Shown in pieces: positions 1 to 9,722 of a DNA stretch of 23,492 bases. Within the stretch, counting starts at the first letter, position 1. The number at the start of each line of letters is the position of its first letter. Where the stretch lies: contig JADNYV010000531.1 in NCBI GenBank assembly GCA_015501055.1, positions 1 through 23,492 of the forward strand, given 5' to 3'. Under the pieces are notes generated by a model that saw only the letters and a program-made list of their open reading frames with translations, did no database searches and was not told where the DNA came from. Source of the DNA: Mucidula mucida. Its lineage: Eukaryota > Basidiomycota > Agaricomycetes > Agaricales > Physalacriaceae. Both the position numbers and the translations under genes were made by a program.

Positions 1-501
1 CACATCTTATCATATCTTATCGGGGGCCTTGTCTTATCAACCAACGGACTGTTTCATCATCTGTTTCGTCACCGATCATACTCCTGTTCATTACCGAAGC
101 CGTACTCATGTCGGACACACGCCTAACACATGGATGACATCATACATGCCGATACCTCATGGATTCCCCATTGTATACACACCACTGACACTCGTAGCAC
201 ACATGGTTGTTTCAGCATTATTACTTACATGCAGTTACCACTCGTATTTAATGATTGCACGGGCTAGTAGCATACAACACTGGGTCAAGGGCGTGGAGTT
301 AACCCTAGCAGAAACATGTATGGACAAGGAGTCCCAAACACAGACTTACTAGTATATAAGCAGTAGTGTAGCATCATTGTACTTTAGTTCCAATCTCGTT
401 TATACACCTGGCCTAGCCTAGTCTTACAAACACGAACGCTTTCTTCCTTAGTTCTTGCTGTGGTACCTGGTTGAGTCTTGTGGCTTAGTCAGTCGCTAAC
501 A
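1..501 (+). repeat. LTR of the chromovirus family, copy 1 (5' end outside window)
   Basis: This copy aligns base for base, with scattered substitutions, to 14552-15047. About 29 bases at its 5' end lie left of the window. It carries a TATA-like box (agtatataagcag, near 351-363) and ends in CTAACA at 496-501, the 3' terminus shared by the family. Family membership is set by the 15071-15242 copy, which directly abuts the polypurine tract of the minus-strand Gypsy pol. The open frame at 29-352 is repeat sequence, not a gene. Confidence 0.9.
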
Positions 502-548
502 ACTAGTATATAAGCAATAGTGTAGCATTGTTGTACTTTAGTTCTGAT
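502..548 (+). repeat. Left fragment of a second LTR (same family)
   Basis: It starts directly after the terminal CTAACA of copy 1 and begins in the middle of the LTR, at the TATA-like box. It stops abruptly at 548, where foreign sequence begins. Its last 26 bases (523-548) recur at 1237-1262, where the LTR resumes. It is the left part of an LTR interrupted by the 549-1236 insert. Confidence 0.8.
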
Positions 549-1236
549 TGAGGGAGAGCTGGGCGAGCGACGTCTGAACGACCGAACGGGTGAGAGACGC
601 GTCGGGAAGAGAAATGCGAGGGCCGCGACATTGGAGGCCAAACGTTTCGTCTAAAGAGACTCATTAGGCGGCTGTGTCCTCGTCATCACAGCGCTTTGTT
701 TGGTAGTAGCCTCCGAGGGCCAAACCGAAACACTGCCGCAGCCATTTTCCGAAGCTCGATCTATCGAGAGCTCAACGGTAATTCTGACTGGTCTTGCACT
801 CGCTTGGGCTTTTGACGGCGCGCACGATTTAACGTTCGCCATCTGACGTGACCGGTGTGCTTCCTGGGTCTGTAGAACAGACGGAGATTATAGGTAAGCA
901 TCCCCAGTCATTTTACTCCGCTGCTAATGTCTCCATTAAGCGCAGGGGGTGTCAAATGTTGTACAGTCAATAAAGTACAAGAAGTGTACGTCTGCCAAGA
1001 ATTGTCTTTTTATCCCGCACCCGAGGGACAAGCCGCGATGTGACACGACCGTAGGTTGCGTCGCGGCTTGGATGGAGGGTGGGGAAAAAACCGTTCTAAA
1101 TGTTCACTGCTAAAGCATTGTGATAAGCTCGCATGGCGTCTAAGTTGTGGCGGTTCAACTTGTCACCCAGTGCTGTTGGTTTTTTGAATGAAGCAAGGAA
1201 TTGGATATCTGGGATGCTAGTACCAGAATCCGCCCT
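549..1236. other. 688-bp insert of unknown origin inside an LTR
   Basis: This sequence separates two pieces of one LTR and is flanked by 26-bp direct repeats (523-548 and 1237-1262). I recognise no protein in either strand. The longest frame is 63 codons on the minus strand at 651-842 and has no known motif. A perfect 10-bp inverted repeat lies at 1029-1038 and 1061-1070. A splice-donor-like GTAAGC is near 894. It could be a captured host fragment or an unknown element. Confidence 0.55.
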
Positions 1237-1372
1237 TAGCATTGTTGTACTTTAGTTCTGATCTTGTTTATACACCTGGCCTAGCCTAGTTCTACAAATG
1301 CGAACACTTTCTTTTCTCTAAGTCTCTCTGTGGTACCTGGTTTAGTCTTGTGGCTATAGTCAGTCGCTAACA
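1237..1372 (+). repeat. Right fragment of the interrupted LTR
   Basis: It matches the 3' end of the LTR family (compare 14912-15047) and ends in the intact terminus TAACA at 1368-1372. It is followed at once by GTTGC (1373-1377), which equals the five bases in front of the LTR at 14523. This makes GTTGC a likely 5-bp target-site duplication, the length typical of Ty3/Gypsy integrases. Confidence 0.85.
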
Positions 1373-1798
1373 GTTGCTCTTTCTAGGGTCCTTTGGTATG
1401 GCGTGCTGACTGCTTGTATGTAGGCATGGCGTAGAGGGCAAGTTGTTTAAGCTTACGGACTATTATAAGCGGAGTTTGAGAAACCAAGATGTGAATGACT
1501 TGACGGTCAGTATTGCATGCAGGATTCCGGAGGAGGGAGAGGCGCGCGGATTAGTTGTAGAATAAACCTAATGAGAGATGGGTTTTGGGAATGGTGTTTG
1601 ATACATAGATTAGATTGTAGATGACAAGGGCGGTGTACTAAAGTAGGAGAAGCAGTGCACTAGTAGTAGTAGTTCCAAGCCCTGGAATGTATCGTAGATA
1701 GTCTGTATCGATTCTGGTATTTGTTCCACTTCCGTGTCTGGGCTCGTTCAAACACGAGTCAACAGAAGATTGGCACGAATCCCTTGACAGTGAAATAG
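1373..1798 (+). pseudogene. 3' end of a duplicated F-box gene (terminal exon plus 3' flank)
   Basis: The segment is collinear with 9299-9722 of the F-box gene: the end of its last intron, the terminal exon and about 233 bp of 3' flank. The intron keeps a CTGAC branch point and a TAG acceptor ending at 1423. The terminal exon (1424-1565) is still open and ends in VVE plus TAA at 1563-1565, with one extra codon relative to the other copy. Everything upstream is replaced by LTR sequence, so the gene is truncated here. The missing upstream exon type is found at 14063-14522. The homology stops sharply at 1798. Confidence 0.85.
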
Positions 1799-1990
1799 AT
1801 TGCTACTGTTATTATTGCTTTGGGCATTGCTATTACGACCGCCCTTGGTCTCGAAAAATGTGGCTCTCACTTCGAAGCTGCTCCTGTTCCGTCTGGCGAT
1901 GCTCTGCCCGAGCACACAGACGATGTCGATGATGATGACTCTGAGAAAGAGAAAGGCGCTGTCGAGCACGACGAGAATGCGAAGCTTTAA
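1799..1990 (+). pseudogene. C-terminal fragment of a probable membrane transporter
   Basis: The frame runs from the junction at 1799 to TAA at 1988-1990, 63 residues. It opens with a hydrophobic segment (about 17 residues, ATVIIALGIAITTALGL), then EKCGSHFE and an acidic, charged tail rich in Asp, Glu and Lys. That pattern fits the last transmembrane helix and cytosolic tail of a fungal multi-pass permease, possibly major-facilitator type; the exact family is inference. The codon before 1799 is TAG, which also reads as a splice acceptor, so the fragment may begin at an exon boundary. No upstream transporter exons are present, so it is a remnant. Confidence 0.5.
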
Positions 1991-2412
1991 TCGTATGAAT
2001 ACACGAAGTATCAATGTTTTATGTGTTACTAGTAAACGGTCTGTACTTTTAGGATGAAATATTCATGAAAGCCATCTGGGATGCAAACGTTGATGTGGGA
2101 CTTAGTAGCAGCGAAGAAGAATGTGACAGAGAATGGAATGTCAGTTGATCGGACCTTGGACCACCTCTCAATGGTTCATTGCAATGATCGATCCGCATTG
2201 TGCGCCACCGCCTCAGTACCTTCCCCAAGCTTGAAGGCAGATAAAGTCTGGTTCTAAGTCATGGCTTGGATAATGGGTCCGAGCGGCACAGTGTAACTTG
2301 AACTAATCTGTCAGTGATTGCTAACGGAAATTGAGCACGTCTAACGAAAGACTATCGATGAATACTATGTAGTATATACATGAGATCCTGGTATCATCCC
2401 AAAGTGAGCGCC
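1991..2412. other. Gene-free spacer
   Basis: This is the space between the transporter remnant and the 3' end of the MYND-finger gene. I see no open frame with recognisable content and no repeat shared with the rest of the window. Confidence 0.6.
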
Positions 2413-3910
2413 TCAGTGTTTCCGGCATGCTTGAGACCCGTGGTAACCGTGCTTCCAGGTCGCTTTCGAGCAGGCACGGGAGCACACCACATAGCTCAGA
2501 CACGCGGAACAGCGCATATAGCGTTTCTCTTCAGTAATAGGCGCTGAACACTAGTAATCATCAGAACAGCCAGCGGCTCGTATAAAGCATTAAGGACGTA
2601 CATTTTCGTTCATACAGTGGATAACAAGCGTTCCTGTAACGGGCATTACCGTCATTTTATCGTGTAGCGTGTCCAAAAATGTATGCCACCCAACTGCCAA
2701 CGGATGCGCCGACGAAGAAGGCGGCAGGCTATTCCACAATGCTTGGTCATTCCTGACAGCGTACATTATATCGCGCAGTCTGACGGCCACACGCTTACTC
2801 CTCACACTCCATGCTGCAATGTACTCCAACAACAGCGGCAACGATCCACCATAGAGAGGTCGATTATTCCCAAAACGCGCTGCGGCGTGAACGACGACCT
2901 GAATAATTCCACAGTCCAACACATTTAAAATCGGCCAGACAGACGAGACTTCGTCTTTGAGGAGAAGATATATTTCCTGAGCGACCTCAACTGCTTGTTC
3001 GTGTGCTGTATACTTCTGTGTTTCCCATGTGCGTGATGTTCTAGGATCGTCAATAACGAGGCGCTTGAGGATATCACATAGACATTCGATGACGCCCAAG
3101 CGGAAGAAGGTGCGGCGTAGCGAAGGCCTAATCTGGCCGATGAGTCCCAGACCACGCACATTAGTAAGTGTAGCGGAAGGGAGAGGGAATGATGGATCGT
3201 AGAGACCGTACGCAGTCTTGAGCAGGCGTTCAACGGCGCCACATAGTTGGGATTTGGGAATAGTGCTGGCGGCATACTCCAGCGCTTCCTTGGTTGGTGG
3301 GCAGGAGAGAAGGTTAAGGATATCGACAATTGCTGTGTCAAAATTCGAAGCGACAACGCCAGAAGAGAAGGTGGCCCAAGTGGTGACGAGGATCTGCATG
3401 TTTTGCAGAAGCGCTGGGGATAAGGTGAAGAGTTCCAATCCCGCCGTGGTGGAGAGAAGGCTGCCAAGCGCCAACAAGATCACGCGAGAGGTGGCATAAC
3501 AGAAGGAAGGATCGTCGGTGCATGTGCATATGCAGAGGGTGTTCAAGACGAGAGAGTAGAAAAGAGCGGCAAAGGGGGAGAATTGTTCAATGAAAGTGGC
3601 GGTATAAGTCAGCAAAGCCGGGTTCCAGAAGCGATACACGGCTTCGACGGCGAGGCCGACATTCACGGCAGTCTGATAATACTGCTCTTTTGGAATGGTC
3701 TCAAAGTCCAGAGACGCCAGGTCTTGGAGGTGAGCCTGTAAATGGGGAAGAATTTGACCGCCACTACCAGTACTCGAGGTGAGGGATCGGCAGAGGCATC
3801 GAGCATTGGGGGATGGATTCTGAAGCTTGCAAACCACGGTTCTGTCGAGCTTGGGGATTTGTTAGTGGGCAATAATAGAGAACAGGCGAACAGCTTACAA
3901 GAAACTGCAT
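2413..3910 (-). CDS. MYND-type zinc-finger protein, three exons, 457 aa
   Basis: Exons on the minus strand are 3910-3899, 3849-2602 and 2526-2413. The 49-nt intron 1 has a GTAAGC donor and a CTAAC branch point. The 75-nt intron 2 starts GTACGT and ends AG. All junctions are in phase 0 and the stop is TGA at 2415-2413. Residues 1-415 are a helical, Leu/Ala-rich region with no motif I can name, as is usual in Agaricomycete MYND proteins. The C-terminus carries the finger: C416, then C426-x2-C429, C435-x3-C439, W444, H449 and C454. MYND fingers generally mediate protein contacts. The second ligand of the first Cys pair is not visible: residue 419 is Glu. Without the last intron the protein would end just before the finger, so the finger itself supports the splice. 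The exact partner and role are unknown. Confidence 0.88.
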
Positions 3911-4222
3911 GATGGGCAATGAGGTGAAACTGAAGTAATGTCGAGAGGAGGGTGTGTGGATGTCTACTGGCGCAGTTTCGAGATTATATTTTGCGCCAAC
4001 AATGTATTCCTAGTTTGGATGTCACTTTGCAGTGTGGACTCCGGGGTACCATTGTTCGCTGTGTTTGGTCATTGCTTGACGTCCACATCGGGCGATGTGG
4101 CAGATGAATTCAAATAGAAGAACGGTCCTAGCATCTTGTGTGGCCATCCTATAGAAGAAGTCGCACGGATAAGGGGCCACTTCAAGTTCTCGTCGCTGCT
4201 AGGTAGGAGAAACGACGCAAGG
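3911..4222. other. Upstream region of the MYND gene
   Basis: This non-coding stretch holds the presumed promoter of the minus-strand MYND gene. An 8-bp perfect inverted repeat with a 2-base centre (CCACATCG-gg-CGATGTGG, 4083-4100) lies about 175 bp upstream of the start codon. No clear TATA box or other gene was seen. Confidence 0.4.
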
Positions 4223-4470
4223 TACTGTAGCATTTCGACCGTAACTTCACAGCCTGTGACCCATTATGGTCTGAAGTTACAGCGAACAGCTTCACAGACC
4301 CTTAAATTGCCTTTTTTGGACAGTTCCGCTTATAGCGAGACCTGAAATTTCCTTATTTGGAGGCTCATGCCTGACCAAAGTGGTCCTTGACCCGTTATGA
4401 TGTATATATAGCTTCACTTCAAAGACCCCCGTGACCCGTTATGTGAATTTGCGGTCAAAACGCTACAGTA
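4223..4470 (+). mobile_element. MITE copy 1 (248 bp, TA-flanked)
   Basis: Terminal inverted repeats begin CTGTAGCATTTCGACCG at the left and CTGTAGCGTTTTGACCG on the reverse strand at the right. Similarity extends inward for about 28 bases. TA flanks both ends, as expected for a TA target duplication (Tc1/mariner-like). There is no coding capacity, so it would depend on a transposase elsewhere. It is homologous along its length to 4656-4903, which is in the opposite orientation. Confidence 0.85.
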
Positions 4471-4655
4471 ATGGCCATACCTATTTCGTTTTCTAGTAGA
4501 AGAAGCGGGTCCACTTTGAAGCGGTTCACCACCAGAACAATGCTAACAATGCAATATGAGTGAGCTCCAGGGCCAGGCAGTCCACTTTAAAACAAAGGCA
4601 TATTGCACACAAGTGCCAAAAGGGAAGAGGCGGTTGATCGGGCCGAAGAGGAGAA

Positions 4656-4903
4656 TACTGTAGCGTTTCAACCGTATATTCTCATATTGGGTCACGCTGC
4701 CTCACGAACCAAACCTATACATATAGCATATTGCGTCACGGAGCCTCTTAGCCAGGCACAAGCATCCAAAAGTGGAAATTTCAGGTCCCGCCTGTGGCGG
4801 GCCTGTCCAAATAAGGGAATTTAAGGGTCTGTGAATCTGTTCACATTAAGTTCACAGCATATCGGGTCACAAGCTGCGAACCTACGATTGAAACACTACA
4901 GTA
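4656..4903 (-). mobile_element. MITE copy 2 (248 bp), inverted relative to copy 1
   Basis: It has the same length and family as copy 1. Its reverse complement aligns to 4223-4470, including the shared internal block ttcacagacccttaaatt. The ends read TACTGTAG and CTACAGTA, again with TA at both sides. The 185 bp between the two copies (4471-4655) hold no recognisable gene. Confidence 0.85.
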
Positions 4904-4981
4904 TTGTTATCCGCCACAACTACAACCTCGGAGTCCCTCCTCGTAGTTCATTTCTTCATACAAGGAGGAGTATAACATGCC

Positions 4982-5384
4982 ATGGAAAGCGCACGTGTGG
5001 ATCTATACACTGTAACTGTAAATGGTAAGTATATGACCTCATCGCGGTTTCTCGGACAATGATTTCAAGAACTCGTACCGTCCGTTTACGATTTCCAGTT
5101 GGAGTTGTCTGGAAGAGTGAGATGACGCGTCGCCCAGAGCTAACCCTCCTCTTTTCCGGGATTTTCTCCCAAGTCGCCCTGCTTTGGGAGCTTATCACTG
5201 GTCCTTTTATTTCTGTGCAGTCGAAGTTGACGATATGACAACAGAGCATATTTCCAGAACAGTGCTGGGCCAGCAGGCTCTAGGTAAGTTTGTCAATTTG
5301 ATCTCTTCGGACGCTGTAATCACCTTACCTATAGCGAAGAAGTTTTCTCGCTTGTGGTGCGCCTTCTATTTCGACAGTCAGTAG
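4982..5384 (+). CDS. Candidate small spliced gene, unrecognised (about 51-57 aa)
   Basis: One model joins 4982-5024, 5221-5283 and 5335-5384, giving 51 codons plus TAG. Donors are GTAAGT at both introns, with acceptors TGTGCAG and CTATAG. An extra in-frame 18-nt exon at 5099-5116 (acceptor TTTCCAG, donor GTGAGA) would give 57 aa and would replace the 196-nt first intron with two shorter ones. The product starts MESARVDLYTVTVN and has no motif I know. Support comes only from good splice sites and phase agreement. It lies 79 bp right of a MITE. It could be a chance arrangement or a gene fragment. Confidence 0.3.
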
Positions 5385-6913
5385 GCTGAGTTAAAGTTCT
5401 CCTGAGCCCAGAAAGCCTTTGATGGCGCTCTATAGAGCTTCGCGTAGTTTCTTGTGCCCTTATTTCCCGGCGGCTTTCTGGCAAGTGCCACGCGACTCGG
5501 AGCAGTAGTACATGCGCATTCTTTCAGTCTGGATGGAAACATCTGGCACTGTGCGAACAAGCCGAACATGATTATTCAATCAAGCGACTCGTCGTGCCGT
5601 CTTGTTATCGCACCAGTCTTTGGGTCCTCCACCATCAAGTTGTCAACAAGATGCATCGTGGGAAAAACTCCCTAAACGGAACCCGGCCTGCCTCCTGCGC
5701 TCATGATGTCCTTCGTCGTCGTGCTCTACGTCGCTCACCGCGCTCGAGACTTTAAAGCCCATGCATAATATCCCTTTCTCTTTGACTCCAGCTTCGCCTA
5801 GGTTACTGGTGTAACCTTCGACACGGCCTTCCTTGTCTTCCCGGCCCCGGCGGTTCTACCAGTGCCAGGATTTTGCAATCGCGCAGGATAACGTCCCGAC
5901 AGCAATTGACGACCGAAAAGTAGTAGGCGAGTCAAGCATACCTTATCCGTTGTCCCTACTGACTGTTGACAGACCGCGCGACTACTATCTATGGCTTTCA
6001 ACCGGTGCACCTGACCACCCAACTTGAACGACTCTCGCCAGGCTGATCTCGTATTATGTACACTATCGACGCCATTGCATATTCTCTGCCCTATCCGGCG
6101 ATACCGGTAGACGTTGGTGTTTAAGCGCGTGAAATGCTTCCACTGCAGTCGCATCCATTTATGACTGTCTAACTGCGTCGGATTTGGGGAGGGTCAGTCG
6201 CGTGCTTTCTTTCCAGTGCCAGACAGTCGTACTGTACCGGTGAGCCAGGTTATTACCCATTTCTGAGGACCACATTCAGTTCTGCTTCTGAATAAGAGCC
6301 AATTAACCTGTTGTGAACAAACTTGTTTACCAAAATATATCTCTCTGATCTTTCTTCTTTAACCTTGCCCGCCACCATGATGCTGAACGAGGAACCCAAT
6401 AGGTCGTGCCTTGTATTCATCGATCTCAACTCCTGAACGTCGTTGCATTGATTGTCGGTGAGTCAATATTTTTGCCTTTCTCCGTCAAGATAGCAAAGGC
6501 ATCGTTATCTGGTGATGATTCATTTATATTCAAATCTCCCTATTGTGCAATATCTTTTGTCTCATTTTGCGCTTGTATTTCGCTTGCTGACTATGTGGCG
6601 CAGTCTTCGAATTCTTTTGATCGTTGGGGAAAGACTGCATATTTACGTGCGCTGCCTTCTACGGACGCTGACACCCACACTCTGGTTGCGACTCATTTGC
6701 CCTGCAAGTCGGGGCTCACGAGGTGACTTCGCCCGCCCTAGTCAGTGGATTTTGCCAATGCATTTCATTAACCATGCAATAATACGAAGGCTTGTGCATT
6801 GTCCAGTACGACTGCGCGTAGGGTAATAGTCAGCCCGCCGCTCATTGTTCACCCAATGCGAACAAGCTTACGATCAGGTGACCAAGTCTCTTTTTGTTAT
6901 TGCACGGCAAACA
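5385..6913. other. Long stretch without a confident gene
   Basis: No frame in this 1.5 kb has recognisable protein content. At 6377 there is a start in good context (gccaccATGATG) after a CT-rich stretch, but it opens only 19 codons before TGA. A spliceable intron follows (GTGAGT at 6460, CTGAC branch point, acceptor ending at 6602). These could be the 5' part of an unrecognised transcript or a decayed gene. The rest may hold the F-box gene's promoter. Confidence 0.4.
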
Positions 6914-9488
6914 ATGGACGCACTTCACCATCCTCCACCGTCATCCCAAGCTACCATCATGTCCACCGCTCCTCGTCGTCGCTCCCAGCGGATTGCTGTC
7001 GCAAAGACGAAAGAGGGTTCGAAGATCTCGTCTGGGCCCAAGACGAAGGCGGCTCTAGGGGAAAAGCGCGCCAGAGCAGTGTCCTCCGAAACAAACGACG
7101 CCGACACTTCGCCTGACAAGAAGCCACGGAAACGCGCCAAGACCAGCGCTGCGATCAAGTCCTCTGGTCAAGCTGCACCCGCGAGGAAAAGACGAGGGAA
7201 GCTAAGCCAGATTACGGAGACTCCTCTTGATGTTGTGTATGAGGTGCGTAGACAAGGCTTTCACTGGCTTTGTTTCCGAGTTAAGCCCTGCTCCAGATCT
7301 TTTCTCTCTTGGAGCCACTTGATCTCCTACGATTGAGTCGCACGACGAAGACGCTACGCGTGATCCTCATGAACAAGAAATGCAAATTTGTCTGGACGAG
7401 CGCCTTTCGGGGAATAGGCGATGTTCCTCTGATAATTGAAGGCCTCAACGAGCCGCAGTATGCAAGCCTGCTGTACGACGATCATTGCGATGTACGTGTA
7501 TGTCTCGCATGCGTGCTCTTGTCCTTACTGGTCTTTTTAGAATTGTCTGAAGGCACACACGAAGCACGTACAATGGCAAATACGGATGAGACTCTGTAAG
7601 GAATGTTTACACAACGGGACAATGTATGTCCAGCTTTTTCTGTTCAATGTCCTTTACTCATGACTCGACTCAAAGCATGGAAAGCGCTAGACGACTACCG
7701 CCTGTAGACAGGGCGTTGCTTGCCCTTGTTCCTTGTTTCAAACTTGTTCAAGGTCCGTTTCTTCCCCTCTTACGCCTCCAACGAATGCTGAACTTCCCCC
7801 GAACAGAAGGCGTTGTCTGGTATCATCGGAGTACGGTTGAGAGACTGGTCGCGGAGAGCGCGAATCTCCCCCTGAATTCGCAGAAGTATAAGAAATGGCT
7901 TGAGAAGCGGAAGGAGGAGCATCTGGCGCTCGTTAACGTGAGTCTTACCTGGGCGAATGAAGATATGCTCAACGTCTCTTTGAAGTCATGCAAGCAGTAT
8001 GAGGACTGGGTCACTTCCCAGGCTGATGCTCGAGCAGCAGAGATAGCCTTTCTTCGCCGTCAAAGACTCGAAAGGTAAAGTCTGTTCATGTTCCCCCAAT
8101 TTCGCCAAGACTGACAATTTAAAGTATTCTCTCTCGCTTAAAGGCTGATGGCTGGGAACCAGAATTGACGCATCGTATCACCCAGGAAGCCCTAAAACGC
8201 CATCGGCTTGTCAAGCAGACAAAAGAGTTGACCGATCAAAGTAAATATCCTCCCATGCTGCATGCTTGACCCCGATCTTACTCATTTCAGACTGGGACAA
8301 CATCCGGCCCACTCTCACAACAGTCATGTCTGATCTTCGCGTTGAGATACAAGCACGACACATGCGCGAAATCATCACCGAAAGAACTCGTCTTCTGACA
8401 AGGCTTGTAGAGCCTGTCCTGAGGCAAATGCCCGAGACGCCTCATAAGCCGCCTCCCTCTGCGCTCTGCACTTACGAGCCTTTCGTCGATATCATCAAGA
8501 ACACGCCACTCGAAGGGGACGTCACTGACAAACTGAAGGAAGCGCTCCCGTCAGTCGCCTACGTATGTGAGCAGTGGAGGCACGAACAGGAGGCTCGGTT
8601 GAAAACGATACTCAGGGGGGAGACGGGGCGCAATGATGATTTGTCCTTGGTCGTCAACGGTTTTGCGTGTACCGACTGCCATAAGCGCTCCCCGTCCTTG
8701 GTCCTTCATTATCCCCACTTCGCCTCGCACCCGTGTTTCTATGCCGAGGCTCCGGTGGGGACACTGGTGTTGAGGTTAAGGTCTGGCGCGCCAATGGTAT
8801 CAAGGCGTTGAACCAGGATGTATACGACCGGTGCCGAGATTTCGTGCGCATGTGCGGCTTGGATCCGGATACGGCGACTGCGGAGGATATGGACGGGCTG
8901 GATTTGTTCTTTCGATGCGAGGAGCATGATACGACGAGCGTGTGGCCAGGCCATCCTGATCTTATGATTAAAATCAGTGCGCCTCCTGGGACAGGGACAA
9001 CAAGGGTCGGGCTTATGCGCTGGCGCAGGGCGATGGTTAGTTCTCTGGATACCTTTTCCGTTATTGTATGTCTGATCTGGTTTGCCGCAGAATGATGCAC
9101 ATCTCGCGAAGGTTACTCGTGTTGAAGGCGCCGATCTTGTCGCTGCGGACGTCGGAAGGAAAAACGTCGGTTGGAGGACGATTTGTTGCGGGCGCCTGAG
9201 ATTCACTGGGACTATCGGGAGGAGTTTGTTTGTGTGCATTGTGGTGTGGCGGAGTGGTCTAGGACTGCGCGCGTGGCACATGCTCGAGACGTGTGAGTGT
9301 TTCTCTTACTAGGGTCCTTTGATTTGGCGTGCTGACTGCTTGTATGTAGGCATGGCGTCGATGGCAAGTTTAAGCTTACGGACTGTTATAAGCGGAGTTT
9401 GAGAAACCGAGATGTGAATGACTTGACGGTCAGTATTGTGTGCAGGATTCCGATGGAGGGTGAGAAGAGCGGGAAAGTTGTAGAATAA
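6914..9488 (+). pseudogene. F-box protein gene with C-terminal Cys/His finger; two single-base frame breaks
   Basis: Proposed exons: 6914-7243, 7297-7491, 7541-7623, 7676-7752, 7807-7937, 7986-8074, 8125-8240, 8291-9035, 9091-9292, 9350-9488. Introns 7753-7806 and 7938-7985 are multiples of three and could be retained. The N-terminus is basic and NLS-like (PRKRAKTS). The F-box lies at about residues 102-134 (ETPLDVVYE, then LEPLDLLRLSR), the segment that in this class binds Skp1 to recruit targets to an SCF ubiquitin ligase. A Cys cluster (C177, C194-x2-C197) and a C-terminal C-x2-C...H-x4-H motif (FVCVHCG, then AHARDVHG) suggest zinc sites. The frame is lost by one base near the G-run 8757-8760 and again near 9147-9148. 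Adding those two bases, the exon sum equals about 702 codons. ATG 6959 (MSTAPRRRS) is an equally good start. It is either a pseudogene or carries homopolymer sequencing errors. Confidence 0.8.
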
Positions 9489-9722
9489 ACCTAGTGAGAG
9501 ATGGGTTTTGGGAATCGTGTTCGATATGTAGATTAGATTGTAGATGACAAGGGCGGTGTACTAAAGTACGAGAAGCAGTGCACTAGTAGTAGTAGTTCCA
9601 AGCCCTGGAATGTATCGTAGATAGTCCGTATCGATTCTGGTATTTGTTCCACTTCCGTGTCTGGGCTCGTTCAAACACGAGTCAACAGAAGATTGGCACG
9701 AATCCCTTGACAGTGGAATAGT
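9489..9722 (+). repeat. 3' flank of the F-box gene, duplicated at 1566-1798
   Basis: By eye there are only 8 substitutions across about 233 aligned bases. The preceding terminal exon shows about 15 substitutions and a 3-base indel over 139 bases. The segment is presumably 3' UTR and terminator. The match ends abruptly at 9722/1798. Confidence 0.85.

Noticed and set aside
29..352. 107-codon plus-strand frame
   Set aside because: It lies wholly inside the LTR and recurs in damaged form at 14678-14896; repeat sequence, not a gene.
1748..2057. Overlapping frames on both strands
   Set aside because: They are shadows of the transporter remnant, which has the convincing frame ending at 1990.
2925..3529. 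Several frames inside the MYND gene
   Set aside because: Other-frame readings of the 416-codon exon; no splice support.
5798..6154. 118-codon minus-strand frame
   Set aside because: No recognisable motif, no supporting splice sites and opposite frames equally open.
6406..6826. Two overlapping plus-strand frames of about 105 codons
   Set aside because: They cross a likely intron (6460-6602); the only well-placed ATG (6377) meets a stop after 19 codons. Not enough to call a gene.
8750..8811. Short intron to explain the first F-box frame change
   Set aside because: No GT...AG pair of realistic intron length restores the frame here; a single-base indel in the G-run fits better. Programmed frameshifting was also considered, but a second similar break makes decay or sequencing error likelier.
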